From contig NZ_JAPDMU010000001.1 of the NCBI RefSeq assembly GCF_026319325.1, positions 372,001-436,000 on the forward strand: a stretch of 64,000 bases of DNA, given 5' to 3'. How positions within the stretch are numbered: position 1 is the first letter of the stretch; the number at the start of each line of letters is the position of its first letter. The position numbers were made by a program, and so were the translations under genes. Under the pieces are notes generated by a model. That model was not told where the DNA came from. It did not search any database and was given only the letters and a program-made list of their open reading frames with translations. This stretch comes from Methylophaga sp. OBS3 (lineage in GTDB: Bacteria > Pseudomonadota > Gammaproteobacteria > Nitrosococcales > Methylophagaceae). Shown one piece after another: positions 34,446-44,436 of this stretch.

Positions 34446-36401
34446 ATGTACGAACAACAATCTCACTCTTTACTCAATGCCATTCTTAATCAGATTGAGC
34501 CGGAATTTTCCCGGGTCGATCTACGGTATTTCTATACCCGTCTGGGCGCTAACTTTTACGCGATACATTCCTTGTTTGAAAAGCTGTATGGCAAAAGGCC
34601 TGACTTTGCTGAGCAAGCGCAACGTCTGGTTGAAACAATGGCAAGGCAATACATCAATCGCTCTGAGGAATTACGTCAGCTAGATATTGAGCGTGAGCAA
34701 GACTATAACTGGTTTCTTAGTCAGAAGTGGGTAGGTATGGCCATGTATGCCAATGGTTTTGCCAAAAACCTGCAAGGCATGCGCGAGCATTTGCATTACT
34801 TCCAAGATTTAGGCGTCAACTTACTGCATATCATGCCAATCATGCGTTGTCCTGAAGGCAAAAGTGATGGAGGTTATGCGGTCAGTGATTTTAGGCAAAT
34901 TGACCCGCGTGTCGGTAATCTCGATGACTTAAGTGAGTTATCTGCCGATATGCGGCAACGTGATATGTTGTTGGTGCTTGATGTGGTACTCAATCACACG
35001 TCTGATGAACATGAGTGGGCAGAAAAAGCCAAAGCAGGTTATTCGCCTTATCCGGATTATTATTACACCTTTGAAAACCGTCATGTGCCGGATATGTTTG
35101 AGCAAAGCATGCCAGAAGTATTTCCAGAAACTGCGCCCGGTAATTTTACCTGGAATGAACAGATGCAACGCTGGGTAATGACGGTTTTCAATGAGTATCA
35201 GTGGGATCTGAATTACAGCAATCCTGCGGTATTTATTGAAATGCTCGATGTGATTTTATTCTGGGCAAATCAAGGCGCTGATATTTTGCGTTTGGATGCT
35301 GTGGCATTTCTATGGAAGAAAATTGGCAGTGCCTGTCAAAATGAACGTGAAGCCCATCTGATTTTGCAGTTAATGAAAGATTGTTGTCAGGTGACGGCAC
35401 CGGGTGTGTTATTCATTGCTGAAGCAATTGTGGCACCCGTCGAAGTTATCAAATACTTTGGTGAAGATGCGGTTATCGCCAAAGAGTGTGAGATCGCCTA
35501 CAACGCGACTTTTATGGCGTTAATGTGGGATGCGGTCGCCACCAAAAATGCCAAGTTGCTTAATGAAGGTATCAAGAGTCTGCCGGTGAAGTTAGAGCGG
35601 GCAACATGGCTTAATTATATTCGTTGTCATGATGATATTGGTTTAGGCATTGATGATCGCGATATCGAGCAGGCTGGCTATGAACCGTTCCAGCATCGTC
35701 GTTTTTTAATTGATTACTTCACTGGAAAATTTGCTGATTCCCATGCCAAGGGCGTGCCTTTTGGGCAAAACGATAAAACCGGTGATACCCGTATATCTGG
35801 ATCATTGGCTTCATTGGTAGGGCTGCAATATGCAATTGAGCAGAACGATCCGAAAGCCATTGATGAATCAATTAAGGTCATCTTATTACTGCACAATCTG
35901 ATCTTGTCTTTCGGTGGTCTGCCATTGCTTTATTACGGTGATGAAATCGGCACAATCAATGATGAAAGTTATAAATCTGATCCCGTCAAAATGGATGATT
36001 CGCGGTGGGTTCACCGACCATTTATTGATTGGCAAAAAGCCGAGTTGAGACACAGCTCGGGCACGGTTGAATATGCCATTTTCAGTCAGTTAAAAACCAT
36101 GATTGCAGTGCATAAAGAATTAGAGGCTTTTGCTGACTTTAATAACCGTGAATTATTAGACGTGACTAACCCGCATTTATTTGTGTTTGAGCGCTACCAC
36201 ATTCAAAAACCAAGCGAACGCGTATTGTTAGTCAGTAATTTTGACGCGAACCCTCAAATGCTTGAGTTGTCAGAACTAAGTCAATGGTCATCACCACAAA
36301 CAGATCAATTGGTTGATGCTGTTACCGGTCAACGTCCAGAACAGTTTGATAATGCGCTAGTTGTGCCGGGCTATAGTTTTTACTGGTTAGTTGAGCAATA
36401 G
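34446..36401 (+). CDS. ams: Amylosucrase / sucrose hydrolase (GH13_4)
   Basis: 651 residues, the size of amylosucrases. Catalytic residues of the GH13 barrel: the Asp nucleophile in LRLDAVAFLWKKIG, the acid Glu in LFIAEAIVAPVEV and the transition-state Asp in IRCHDDIGLGID. DVVLNHTSDEHEWA is the first conserved region. It splits sucrose, transferring glucose to a glucan or to water and releasing fructose for the preceding fructokinase. It lets the cell recycle sucrose and perhaps store glycogen. Last gene of the sucrose operon. Confidence 0.92.
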   Translation: MYEQQSHSLLNAILNQIEPEFSRVDLRYFYTRLGANFYAIHSLFEKLYGKRPDFAEQAQRLVETMARQYINRSEELRQLDIEREQDYNWFLSQKWVGMAMYANGFAKNLQGMREHLHYFQDLGVNLLHIMPIMRCPEGKSDGGYAVSDFRQIDPRVGNLDDLSELSADMRQRDMLLVLDVVLNHTSDEHEWAEKAKAGYSPYPDYYYTFENRHVPDMFEQSMPEVFPETAPGNFTWNEQMQRWVMTVFNEYQWDLNYSNPAVFIEMLDVILFWANQGADILRLDAVAFLWKKIGSACQNEREAHLILQLMKDCCQVTAPGVLFIAEAIVAPVEVIKYFGEDAVIAKECEIAYNATFMALMWDAVATKNAKLLNEGIKSLPVKLERATWLNYIRCHDDIGLGIDDRDIEQAGYEPFQHRRFLIDYFTGKFADSHAKGVPFGQNDKTGDTRISGSLASLVGLQYAIEQNDPKAIDESIKVILLLHNLILSFGGLPLLYYGDEIGTINDESYKSDPVKMDDSRWVHRPFIDWQKAELRHSSGTVEYAIFSQLKTMIAVHKELEAFADFNNRELLDVTNPHLFVFERYHIQKPSERVLLVSNFDANPQMLELSELSQWSSPQTDQLVDAVTGQRPEQFDNALVVPGYSFYWLVEQ

Positions 36402-36428
36402 TTTTCTAAAGAGCGAGCGAGGGTGTGA

Positions 36429-37742
36429 ATGTCGAAGACCGGACTTTTCTGGTTTCAAAATGATTTGCGTTTGCATGATCATCCCGCGCTTTGGCAGATG
36501 CAACAATGCGATCGTCTGATTTGTGTCTTTTGCTTTGACCCCAATTGGTATCGACCCAACAGCTTTAATGCAAAAGCGATGGGTAAAATACGAGATACAT
36601 TCTTAAAACAAGCCGTTGTAGATCTTTCAGCACAACTCAAAACTGCTGGTCAGCAACTATTGGTGATTGAATCGCGTCCCGATGAAGTCATAGCTGAGTT
36701 GATTGCGCGTTATCAAGTTTCTATTGTTGGTCAAAGTAAACATCCCGGCGTTTATGAAAATCGCTATTGGCAACGGCTAAAGCAGCAATTTCCCGATACC
36801 CATTTTTATCAGGTAGATTCCGCCACACTTTTTGATGAGTCAAATCTGCCTTTTTTACTGCCTGAGTTACCTAAAACATTTAGCCAGTTTCGAAAGTTGG
36901 TTGAGAAACTTCCCGTTAACAGACCATTGGCAACCATCACGCATTTACCCGCATCACCAGATGACTTTTCTAGCATAGATAACTTCACCTTAGATGACAT
37001 TAACAGCCATTTTCCTGGTGGAGAACAAGCCGCCTTAGCACAGGTGAAAAACTATTTTGATAGTGCTGCACCAGCAAGTTACAAAGAAACGCGAAATGAA
37101 TTAGATGGCTGGCAAAATTCCAGCAAGTTTTCGCCATGGTTAGCCCAAGGCAGCCTGTCAGTTAGAACCTTATTTGCAAGACTAAAAAGTTACGAGCAAG
37201 AAAAAGTCGCTAACGAATCAACTTATTGGCTGTATTTTGAGTTGTTATGGCGAGAGTATTTTCAGTGGTATGCACACCAGCATAAAAATAAGTTATTTGA
37301 TTTGCATGGCATTACAGGCAAAACAGGCCGAGCTTGTTATTACCCTGAACGCTATCAACGTTGGTGTCATGGCAATACGCCTTATCCATTAGTGAATGCA
37401 TTGATGAATGAACTCAACGAAACCGGCTACATGAGTAATCGTGGTCGACAAATAGTCGCCAGTTGTTTTATTCATGAACTCAAGCTCGATTGGCGCTTTG
37501 GTGCTGCCTATTTTGAACAACAACTAATTGATTATGATGTCGCCAGTAATTGGGGTAATTGGCAGTATATTGCAGGCGTTGGTGCTGATCCGCGTGGTGG
37601 ACGTCACTTTAATATTCAGAAACAAACAGATCAGTATGATCCGAATGGTCATTTCATCAGCAAATGGCGTGGCGATAATGGTAATACCGTATTAGATTCA
37701 GTTGATGCTGCAGACTGGCCAATCATGCCGCCAGGTCGCTAA
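36429..37742 (+). CDS. Cryptochrome DASH family photolyase
   Basis: 437 residues. N-terminal photolyase domain with [19 protein letters not shown]-binding C-terminal domain with [31 protein letters not shown] and [16 protein letters not shown]. The ending [19 protein letters not shown] is diagnostic of the DASH branch, which repairs cyclobutane dimers in single-stranded DNA or acts as a light sensor with FAD and MTHF. Its last base is shared with the start of a second photolyase-family gene. Follows the sucrose operon by 27 bp, so it may be read through from it. Confidence 0.92.
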   Translation: MSKTGLFWFQNDLRLHDHPALWQMQQCDRLICVFCFDPNWYRPNSFNAKAMGKIRDTFLKQAVVDLSAQLKTAGQQLLVIESRPDEVIAELIARYQVSIVGQSKHPGVYENRYWQRLKQQFPDTHFYQVDSATLFDESNLPFLLPELPKTFSQFRKLVEKLPVNRPLATITHLPASPDDFSSIDNFTLDDINSHFPGGEQAALAQVKNYFDSAAPASYKETRNELDGWQNSSKFSPWLAQGSLSVRTLFARLKSYEQEKVANESTYWLYFELLWREYFQWYAHQHKNKLFDLHGITGKTGRACYYPERYQRWCHGNTPYPLVNALMNELNETGYMSNRGRQIVASCFIHELKLDWRFGAAYFEQQLIDYDVASNWGNWQYIAGVGADPRGGRHFNIQKQTDQYDPNGHFISKWRGDNGNTVLDSVDAADWPIMPPGR

Positions 37743-39211
37743 TGGCGAAACAGCAGATAAATATCGTTTGGTTTAAGCGAGATTTAAGACTCAGTGACCA
37801 CGCGCCGCTAGCGGCTGCCTGTCAGCAAGATTTGCCGATTCTGTTTTTGTATATCTTTGAACCAATCCTGCTTGATGATCCGCACTACAGTGAGCGTCAT
37901 TGGCGTTTTGTATGGCAATCGCTCTCCGATATGAATCATCGTCTGAAACGCTTTAATACGCAGATCAATATCGCCAAAGGCGACGCATTAGCGGTATTTG
38001 AGACATTAAACCATTCATTCCAAATACATACACTATACAGTCATGAGGAAATTGGACTTGATAATACTTTTCAACGAGATAAGACATTAGCGAGATTTTG
38101 TGAACAAAACCGAATTAGTTGGTTAGAAACACCGCTCGGTGCAGTGATGCGAGCTGCCAAAGATCGCGATGACTGGGATAAACACTGGCATAGCGTAATG
38201 CGCGCAGATATGGCTGCGCCAGCGATGAGACAAGCCCGTTTTATCAGCGCGCCTGACTTAACAGCGATAAAGCCAGCCGAAAGTTGGCTTTTACCACACC
38301 CACAAATGCAAATAGGGGGTGAAAAAGCAGCGTGGGAAGTATTGGAAGACTTTTTTATAGAGCGTGGCCAAAATTACCATCGTCACATTTCTAGTCCCTC
38401 TTTAAGTCGAGAGGCATGCTCGAGAATGTCACCTTATCTGGCATGGGGCAATATCAGTCTCAGACAGATGTATCGCCGTTTGCTGGCAGACTGGCAAAAG
38501 CCCGGTTGGCGCCGTCCATTGTCAGCGTTGTCTTCAAGGCTCCATTGGCATTGTCACTTTATCCAAAAGTTTGAAAGTGAGTGTGCAATGGAGTTTCGCC
38601 CAGTGAATCGAGGTTATAACGACTTTCCCTGGCGAGCGGGAGAAAAGGCTGAAGAAGATTATCTGCGCTGGGAGCAGGGTGTAACAGGCTACCCATTGGT
38701 TGATGCATGTATGCGATGTCTTGATGCGACGGGATTTATTAATTTTCGTATGCGAGCGATGTTAGTGAGTTTTCTTTGTCACCAGCTACTACTGGATTGG
38801 CGACGCGGTGTTAACCACTTAGCGCGACTATTTCTCGATTTTGAACCCGGAATTCATTACCCACAGTTTCAAATGCAAGCAGGAGTGACGGGAACCAATA
38901 CCATTCGTATTTACAATCCTGTGAAACAATCTGAAGAACAAGACCCTGACGGTAAGTTTATTCGTCGTTGGTGTCCTGAACTGGCTGCATTACCAAATGA
39001 TTTAATTCATTCCCCATGGCAACTAACGCCAATGGAGCAGCAGATGTATGGTGTCGTTTTGGGACAAGATTACCCGCATCCTGTTGTTGAGCTCCAGACT
39101 TCTAGTAAACAAGCGCGTGAGACATTATGGTCTTGGCGTAAACAGCCTACTGTAAAGCAAGAAAACCAACGAATATTACGTCGACATGTCCGTTTAGACA
39201 GTCGGCGCTAA
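37742..39211 (+). CDS. Photolyase/cryptochrome family flavoprotein
   Basis: 489 residues. Antenna domain starts [23 protein letters not shown] domain includes [36 protein letters not shown] and [18 protein letters not shown]. The ending [20 protein letters not shown] and IRRWCPEL sets it apart from class I CPD photolyases; it belongs to a bacterial cryptochrome-like branch of unclear substrate. Overlaps the DASH gene by one base (TAATG), so the two are a coupled pair for light-driven repair or signalling. Confidence 0.85.
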   Translation: MAKQQINIVWFKRDLRLSDHAPLAAACQQDLPILFLYIFEPILLDDPHYSERHWRFVWQSLSDMNHRLKRFNTQINIAKGDALAVFETLNHSFQIHTLYSHEEIGLDNTFQRDKTLARFCEQNRISWLETPLGAVMRAAKDRDDWDKHWHSVMRADMAAPAMRQARFISAPDLTAIKPAESWLLPHPQMQIGGEKAAWEVLEDFFIERGQNYHRHISSPSLSREACSRMSPYLAWGNISLRQMYRRLLADWQKPGWRRPLSALSSRLHWHCHFIQKFESECAMEFRPVNRGYNDFPWRAGEKAEEDYLRWEQGVTGYPLVDACMRCLDATGFINFRMRAMLVSFLCHQLLLDWRRGVNHLARLFLDFEPGIHYPQFQMQAGVTGTNTIRIYNPVKQSEEQDPDGKFIRRWCPELAALPNDLIHSPWQLTPMEQQMYGVVLGQDYPHPVVELQTSSKQARETLWSWRKQPTVKQENQRILRRHVRLDSRR

Positions 39212-39279
39212 TCAGATTTGCCGGTTAGACTGTCTGCCATGATAATAGGCGCCATAATTTTTAATCAGCGGAGTTAACA

Positions 39280-40251
39280 ATGACCTTGGCATTTGCAGCC
39301 GTAATCGTTGGATTAGTATTTCTTGTCTGGAGTGCCGACAAATTTATCGAGGGTGCTGCGGTTACTGCAAAGTATTTCGGGATGTCACCGTTATTGATCG
39401 GTATGTTGATTATCGGTTTCGGTACCTCAGCGCCAGAAATGGTGGTGTCAGCATTAGCATCAATGCAAGGTAATCCCGGTATTGCATTAGGTAACGCCTA
39501 TGGTTCAAACATCACCAATATTGCGTTGATATTGGGTTTAACGGCGGTCATCAGTCCAATTCTTGTTCACTCACAAGTGCTTCGTAAAGAAATGCCAATT
39601 CTGATTGGTGTGACAGCCTTGGCTGCATTTCAATTGGCTGACGGCCAGTTATCAAGAATGGATGCAGTGGTCTTAATGGTCGTGTTTTTCATCATTATGG
39701 GCTGGAGTGTTTACCAAGGGATGGGTGGCAAAACCGACAGCATGGGCGATGAAATGCAGGGCGAGGTCGATGCCTACGATATGCCGCTTAAAAAAGCGCT
39801 GTTTTGGTTAGTCACTGGGCTCATTATCTTAGTACTAAGCTCACGGTTACTGGTGTGGGGTGCTGTTGATATTGCTGTCGCACTGGGTGTGAGTGATCTT
39901 ATTATTGGTTTGACGATTGTGGCTATCGGTACGTCATTGCCAGAGCTTGCTTCATCCTTAATGGCTATTAAGAAGGGTGAGCACGATATGGCAATTGGTA
40001 ATGTGATTGGCTCAAACTTGTTTAATACGCTAACCGTGGTCGGTATCGCTGGCTTAATTAGCCCGATGGCGATTGATCCTTCTGTACTTAGCCGTGATGT
40101 CGCTGTGATGTCTGGTTTAACGTTATTGCTGTTTGTGTTTGCTTATGGCTTTAGAGGACGTCAGGGTAGAATCAATCGTATTGAGGGTAGCATCTTATTA
40201 GCTGCATTTATTGCTTACACAAGCTATCTCATCACGACCGTTATTATCTAA
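39280..40251 (+). CDS. Calcium/sodium antiporter, CaCA family (YrbG-like)
   Basis: 323 residues with about ten hydrophobic helices. The two inverted alpha repeats are clear: LIIGFGTSAPEMVVSA followed by GNAYGSNITNIALILG in the first half, and IVAIGTSLPELASSL followed by IGNVIGSNLFNTLTVVG in the second; the acidic residue in each pair coordinates cations. It exchanges Ca2+ for Na+ or H+ across the inner membrane. Preceded by a GGAG site and followed by a strong terminator. Confidence 0.92.
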   Translation: MTLAFAAVIVGLVFLVWSADKFIEGAAVTAKYFGMSPLLIGMLIIGFGTSAPEMVVSALASMQGNPGIALGNAYGSNITNIALILGLTAVISPILVHSQVLRKEMPILIGVTALAAFQLADGQLSRMDAVVLMVVFFIIMGWSVYQGMGGKTDSMGDEMQGEVDAYDMPLKKALFWLVTGLIILVLSSRLLVWGAVDIAVALGVSDLIIGLTIVAIGTSLPELASSLMAIKKGEHDMAIGNVIGSNLFNTLTVVGIAGLISPMAIDPSVLSRDVAVMSGLTLLLFVFAYGFRGRQGRINRIEGSILLAAFIAYTSYLITTVII

Positions 40252-40259
40252 ATGGTTTC

Positions 40260-40303
40260 ACCACTGTCTGGCATTCGCCAGACAGTGGTTATTCATCTTT
40301 TTT
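40260..40303. terminator. Strong bidirectional terminator between antiporter and rimO
   Basis: A perfect 13 bp stem, ACCACTGTCTGGC pairing with GCCAGACAGTGGT around an ATTC loop, lies 9 bp past the antiporter stop and just before the convergent rimO stop. A T-rich run follows on the plus strand. Confidence 0.85.
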
Positions 40304-41612
40304 AGACTAGATGTGCCCACATATCGTGCTCATCAGCGTCTTCAAATTCGACTTCAACAATATCACCAACTTTTAGGTGTGTTGCGTTATCAATAAAGAC
40401 TAAACCATCGATATCAGGTGCATCTGCACGGCTTCGGCCTACAGCACCTTCTTCAACAACTTCATCAATGATGACCCAATCGCGTTTACCAATCTTGGCT
40501 TGTAAACGATTGGCACTGATTTCTGCTTGCTTAGCCATAAAGCGAGCGAGGCGTTCTTCTTTCACACTTTCTGGCACAGGATCTGGCAATTCATTCGCTA
40601 CCGCACCCTCAACAGGTGAGTATTTAAAAGCGCCAGCTTTATCTAATTGTGCGGCGTCTAAGAAGTCGAGTAATTCTTCAAACTCTTCTTCTGTTTCACC
40701 CGGAAAACCAACGATAAAAGTACTTCTCAGCGTGATTTCTGGACAGATTTTCCGCCATGCCTGAATACGCTCTAGGTTATTTTGTGATGACGCTGGGCGT
40801 TTCATCAGTTTTAAAATGCGCGGGCTGGCATGTTGGAATGGGATATCAAGGTAAGGCAAGATTTTGCCTTCTGCCATCAATGGAATAACATCATCAACAT
40901 GCGGGTAGGGGTAAACATAGTGCATACGTACCCAAACACCCAATTCACCTAATGCTTTGGCAAGCTCTGTGAAACGCGTAGCAATTTGTTGTCCTTGCCA
41001 TTCGTATTCCGCGTATTTCACATCGACTCCGTAAGCGCTGGTATCTTGCGAAACAACAAGAATTTCTTTTACACCCGCATCAGCCAAACGTTTAGCTTCA
41101 GCAACGACTTGGTTAACTGGACGACTGACCAAATCACCACGCATTGAGGGAATGATGCAGAAAGTACAACGGTGATTACAGCCTTCTGAAATTTTCAGAT
41201 AGGCATAGTGACGAGGTGTTAGCTTGATGCCTTCTGGTGGCACTAAACTGGTGAAAGGATCGTGTGGTTGTGGCAAGTGTTTGTGAACTGCGCCGACAAC
41301 TTCCTCAAGGGCATGAGCGCCTGTGATTTCTAGAACTTGCGGGTGTTTTTCTCGAATACTGTTATCGCGGCTACCCAAGCAACCTGTAACAATAACTTTG
41401 CCATTTTTGGCAATGGCTTCGCCGATACTATTTAATGACTCTTCGACAGCCGAATCAATAAAACCACAGGTATTTACCACAACTAAATCTGCGTCGTCGT
41501 AACTGTTAGAAATGTCGTAACCTTCGGCGCGAAGTTTGGTAATGATGCGTTCGCTATCCACGAGCGCTTTAGGACAACCAAGGCTGACAAATCCGACTTG
41601 AGGGGCTTTCAT
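40302..41612 (-). CDS. rimO: Ribosomal protein S12 methylthiotransferase
   Basis: 436 residues from ATG at 41612 with AGGT upstream; a TTG five codons earlier is an unlikely start. N-terminal UPF0004 domain with its auxiliary cluster cysteines in [22 protein letters not shown] and VTGCLG; radical SAM cluster in [12 protein letters not shown]-terminal TRAM domain. It adds a methylthio group to an aspartate of ribosomal protein S12. RimO rather than MiaB is supported by [10 protein letters not shown] and by [12 protein letters not shown]. Confidence 0.95.
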   Translation of the reverse strand: MKAPQVGFVSLGCPKALVDSERIITKLRAEGYDISNSYDDADLVVVNTCGFIDSAVEESLNSIGEAIAKNGKVIVTGCLGSRDNSIREKHPQVLEITGAHALEEVVGAVHKHLPQPHDPFTSLVPPEGIKLTPRHYAYLKISEGCNHRCTFCIIPSMRGDLVSRPVNQVVAEAKRLADAGVKEILVVSQDTSAYGVDVKYAEYEWQGQQIATRFTELAKALGELGVWVRMHYVYPYPHVDDVIPLMAEGKILPYLDIPFQHASPRILKLMKRPASSQNNLERIQAWRKICPEITLRSTFIVGFPGETEEEFEELLDFLDAAQLDKAGAFKYSPVEGAVANELPDPVPESVKEERLARFMAKQAEISANRLQAKIGKRDWVIIDEVVEEGAVGRSRADAPDIDGLVFIDNATHLKVGDIVEVEFEDADEHDMWAHLV

Positions 41613-41687
41613 GTGCTTGACCTGCAATACAAAAAATTGGCGCGTAGTTTAACGGTTTTTGGGTTTGTCGTGTGATTTGTATGGTTA

Positions 41688-42245
41688 TTAAAACGATTGC
41701 GTTTGATAGACCTGAACCCGAAGATTGTCAGGCCATTCGTCTTCACTTAAACCCGCCTTACGTTTGAGTTGTGTCACGAAATCTTGTTTGTTGGGTAACT
41801 GTTGCCATGTGTGCGGTAGAAAAGTGGCTTGTTTATCACCAATAGAAAAAATAACGCCATCGACATTGGGTGTTAGTTTGTTGAGTAAGTCCTGTTGATC
41901 TTTGACAAACAAAGGCTGGGGTTCTTCTAAAACAGAAATATGTAATTCGCAGTGAACCCATTCAGTCGCTGTTAGCGGTTCAAAACGGTAGTCATTAAAG
42001 CCAGCCGAGAAGCCATTATTATTTACATCCTCGGCTAGTGAACGGTGAGGATTAAGCGTGCCGATACAGCCACGCAATTCACCACGTTTATGGATAGTGA
42101 CAAAGCAGGCGCCAACTTCTCGTAATGCGGGTGGCAAGTGACTGATATCGGGCTGCGGAGGCCGATCATGTTGCAGACCAAACTCAATTGCCGCAGCCGC
42201 GATATCTCTCAACTGATGTTGTTCGGCTAGCGTTAAACTTCGCAT
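41688..42245 (-). CDS. amrA: AMMECR1 domain protein (AmmeMemoRadiSam system protein A)
   Basis: 185 residues. The AMMECR1 signature RGCIGTLNPHRSLAEDV is preceded by ACFVTIHKRGEL and followed by FNDYRFEPLTATEW. This fold occurs in all domains of life and in bacteria is usually found beside Memo (protein B) and a radical SAM enzyme, together proposed to make a modified product of unknown identity. Here it follows the Memo gene with a 9 bp gap, so the two are one operon; the radical SAM member is not nearby. Function unproven. Confidence 0.88.
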   Translation of the reverse strand: MRSLTLAEQHQLRDIAAAAIEFGLQHDRPPQPDISHLPPALREVGACFVTIHKRGELRGCIGTLNPHRSLAEDVNNNGFSAGFNDYRFEPLTATEWVHCELHISVLEEPQPLFVKDQQDLLNKLTPNVDGVIFSIGDKQATFLPHTWQQLPNKQDFVTQLKRKAGLSEDEWPDNLRVQVYQTQSF

Positions 42246-42254
42246 AACCTATAA

Positions 42255-43061
42255 CTATTCAAATACATAGGCACCATAACCTACCACGCTGTCTTTTTTA
42301 CCCGCTGTGTCGCCAGAGTTACATAAACTCAAAACCTTGCCAGTTAAATGCTGCTGCCGGGCATAATCAATAAAGCCTCGAATGCCAACATAACCACACG
42401 CGTGATAGGCATCAATGTCATTTTCATCAAGACTAATAATGGCTTGTGAAGTGAATTGATCAATACGTCGTGCACTTTCGTAATCAAGGTAGTGACTCAG
42501 GTCTGAACTGACGACAATCAAAGTATCGTCAGCATCATCTTGCATGGCTGTTTGTATTGCTTGGGAAACAGCGCTAGTATTGGCATCACCGGTAATAATT
42601 GGCACAATTTCAAATTGGTCGAGTACGTATTGTAAAAAGGGCAATTGCACTTCGATGCTATGTTCGGTCTCGTGAGCACTTTCAAAAAAACGCACACCTT
42701 CGAGAGCTGATAAGCGAGCGATAGCCGCTTTATCAACGGCAACACTGCCGAGTGGTGTGGCAAAATAATCAGCAGCTGAAATAGCGATACCTTTAAAAGG
42801 CACACGATGAGAGGGACCCAAGACGATCACGCGCTGGATCTGCTCTTTAAAGTGTTGAAGTAACTGATAGGCTTTGGCAAATACTTTACCGGCATAGCTA
42901 TATCCGGCATGTGGCACAATCAACGCTCTAGGAAAATGATGACTTGCGTGAGGCAGCGAAGCAAACTGCTGGCTAAGCAAGGTTTCCAATTCCGTGGCCC
43001 TGGCCGGATAAAACAAACCGGCAACTGCGCTTGGGCGAATGGTCGGGCGAATCGTATTCAT
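42255..43061 (-). CDS. amrB: Memo-family dioxygenase-fold protein (AmmeMemoRadiSam system protein B)
   Basis: 268 residues from ATG at 43061, which has AGGAGG seven bases upstream; an ATG at 43076 lies ahead of that site and is rejected. Features of the Memo fold, related to class III extradiol dioxygenases: AVAGLFYPARATELE at the start, LIVPHAGYSYAGKVFAKAY with a metal-site His, VLGPSHRVPF, and VSSDLSHYLDYESA. It is operon partner of the AMMECR1 gene. Structured RNA may lie in its leader. Confidence 0.9.
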   Translation of the reverse strand: MNTIRPTIRPSAVAGLFYPARATELETLLSQQFASLPHASHHFPRALIVPHAGYSYAGKVFAKAYQLLQHFKEQIQRVIVLGPSHRVPFKGIAISAADYFATPLGSVAVDKAAIARLSALEGVRFFESAHETEHSIEVQLPFLQYVLDQFEIVPIITGDANTSAVSQAIQTAMQDDADDTLIVVSSDLSHYLDYESARRIDQFTSQAIISLDENDIDAYHACGYVGIRGFIDYARQQHLTGKVLSLCNSGDTAGKKDSVVGYGAYVFE

Positions 43062-43412
43062 GACAATCCTCCTCATTCAGGCATATTTTAAAGTTACTCT
43101 GCCGACATCCTAGGCAGAGCCAGATCCGGCTCAGAAGTGATGTTCTAACCTTCTAAATATCGGATCAACGAGTATCTCCCCACTTGCTAATAAATTCAAG
43201 TGTCTGTTTTAAATGATAAAACAAGCGGTTTAGGCGCTAACCTGTTAAGCATTGGCAGACAAGGCTTTGGCTAATATTTGGCTTTTGAAAATTTTATTTA
43301 TGGCAATTTTTTTCAGTGTGACATAACGCAAATTTTACTATTTTTAAAAAAAGTAACTGCGAGCTTCCTTTTGAACTTGATGCTTGTGGGCAATTTAACA
43401 AGTATCAAATCA
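43062..43412. other. Gap between Memo start and LysR end
   Basis: About 350 bases without a gene. It contains two overlapping hairpins near 43097-43132 (listed separately); the rest, rich in A+T with runs such as CTATTTTTAAAAAAAG, shows no reading frame or clear terminator that I can support. Confidence 0.6.
43097..43132 (-). promoter_or_regulatory. Two mutually exclusive hairpins in the Memo gene leader
   Basis: CTCTGCC (43097-43103) pairs with GGCAGAG (43113-43119), and GAGCC (43117-43121) pairs with GGCTC (43128-43132). The GAG at 43117-43119 is shared, so only one stem can form at a time. They lie 36-71 bases upstream of the Memo start on its own strand. They may be a regulatory leader or simple chance pairing. 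Confidence 0.3.
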
Positions 43413-44321
43413 TTAGCATTGTAACCATGGGCTATTGTCAGCGAAGGTTTCTTGTAGAAACTCAATTAAGACTTCACATCTTCTTGGTAAATAACGGCTG
43501 CCAGGCGTCACAGCATAGATTCCGACGGTATCATTGGTCTGGAATTCATTGAGTACTCTAACTAATTGACCACTATTAATGGCTTGATAACAAATGAAGT
43601 CAGGAGATCGAATAATCCCACGACCATTAACGGCTGCTTGGCAGAGAAACTGACCATTATTTGCAAGCATGCCACCGTTAACTGCTACTTCAATGGATTC
43701 GCCATTTTTTTGAAACGCCCAACTCTCATGGCGGCTACGGTAATGCAATGTGGTATGGCCGTCATTTAAATCTTCGGGTTGTGACGGATAGCCATGTTCT
43801 GCCAAGTAGTCAGGGCTAGCACAAACAATAATGCGGCTTTGAGAAAGGCGTTTGGCGCGCATAGATGAATCAGCGAGTTGTTGGCTGATGCGGATAGCTA
43901 AATCAAAACCATCCGCCACTAAATCCACAAATTTGTCACTAAAATCCACATCCAGTTCAATTTGCGGATGACGCTGTTGAAAGGTCATTAACGCAGGCGC
44001 CATATGTTCAAGACCAAAAGTTAATGGCACCGCAATTCGTAGTCTGCCTTGAAGCTCATTTTTGTTTTCAGCGACTCGGGCTTCTGCTTCAGCAATATCA
44101 TCAAGTAATCGCAAACATGATTGGTAATAACGTTGCCCCGCCTCAGTAAGCATTTGGCGACGGGTTGTGCGTTGCAGCAGCGTGACATTCAGTCGCTTCT
44201 CTAATTCTTTTAAGCGTCGACTTACCGCCGATTTGACGGTATCTAATTGATCAGCCGCCTTGCTAATACTCCCGGCTTCAACGATCCGCTTAAAAATCTG
44301 CATATCTTCGACTGGATTCAT
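43413..44321 (-). CDS. LysR-family transcriptional regulator
   Basis: 302 residues, typical LysR length. The N-terminal helix-turn-helix is AGSISKAADQLDTVKSAVSR followed by RLKELEKRLNVTLLQRTTRR. The remainder is the periplasmic-binding-like effector domain (RIAVPLTFGLEHMAPAL). It is divergent from azoR and probably controls the azoR-pirin pair, as in many proteobacteria where such sets respond to quinones or other electrophiles. An imperfect inverted repeat sits right at its start. Confidence 0.9.
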   Translation of the reverse strand: MNPVEDMQIFKRIVEAGSISKAADQLDTVKSAVSRRLKELEKRLNVTLLQRTTRRQMLTEAGQRYYQSCLRLLDDIAEAEARVAENKNELQGRLRIAVPLTFGLEHMAPALMTFQQRHPQIELDVDFSDKFVDLVADGFDLAIRISQQLADSSMRAKRLSQSRIIVCASPDYLAEHGYPSQPEDLNDGHTTLHYRSRHESWAFQKNGESIEVAVNGGMLANNGQFLCQAAVNGRGIIRSPDFICYQAINSGQLVRVLNEFQTNDTVGIYAVTPGSRYLPRRCEVLIEFLQETFADNSPWLQC

Positions 44322-44324
44322 TTT

Positions 44325-44347
44325 ATTGTTCTAATAATGTGGACAAT
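44325..44347. promoter_or_regulatory. Imperfect inverted repeat at the LysR/azoR divergent region
   Basis: ATTGTTC (44325-44331) and GGACAAT (44341-44347) are inverted with one mismatch and contain the T-N11-A spacing seen in LysR operators. It lies immediately upstream of the LysR start and about 90 bp upstream of azoR. Confidence 0.4.
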
Positions 44348-44436
44348 AAGTTCTTTATATCATGGTTTTTATAATTTTTTGTAACGATAAACTTATCAAC
44401 GTGATTAATTTATTTCGTTTGCATAGGAGTTAGATC

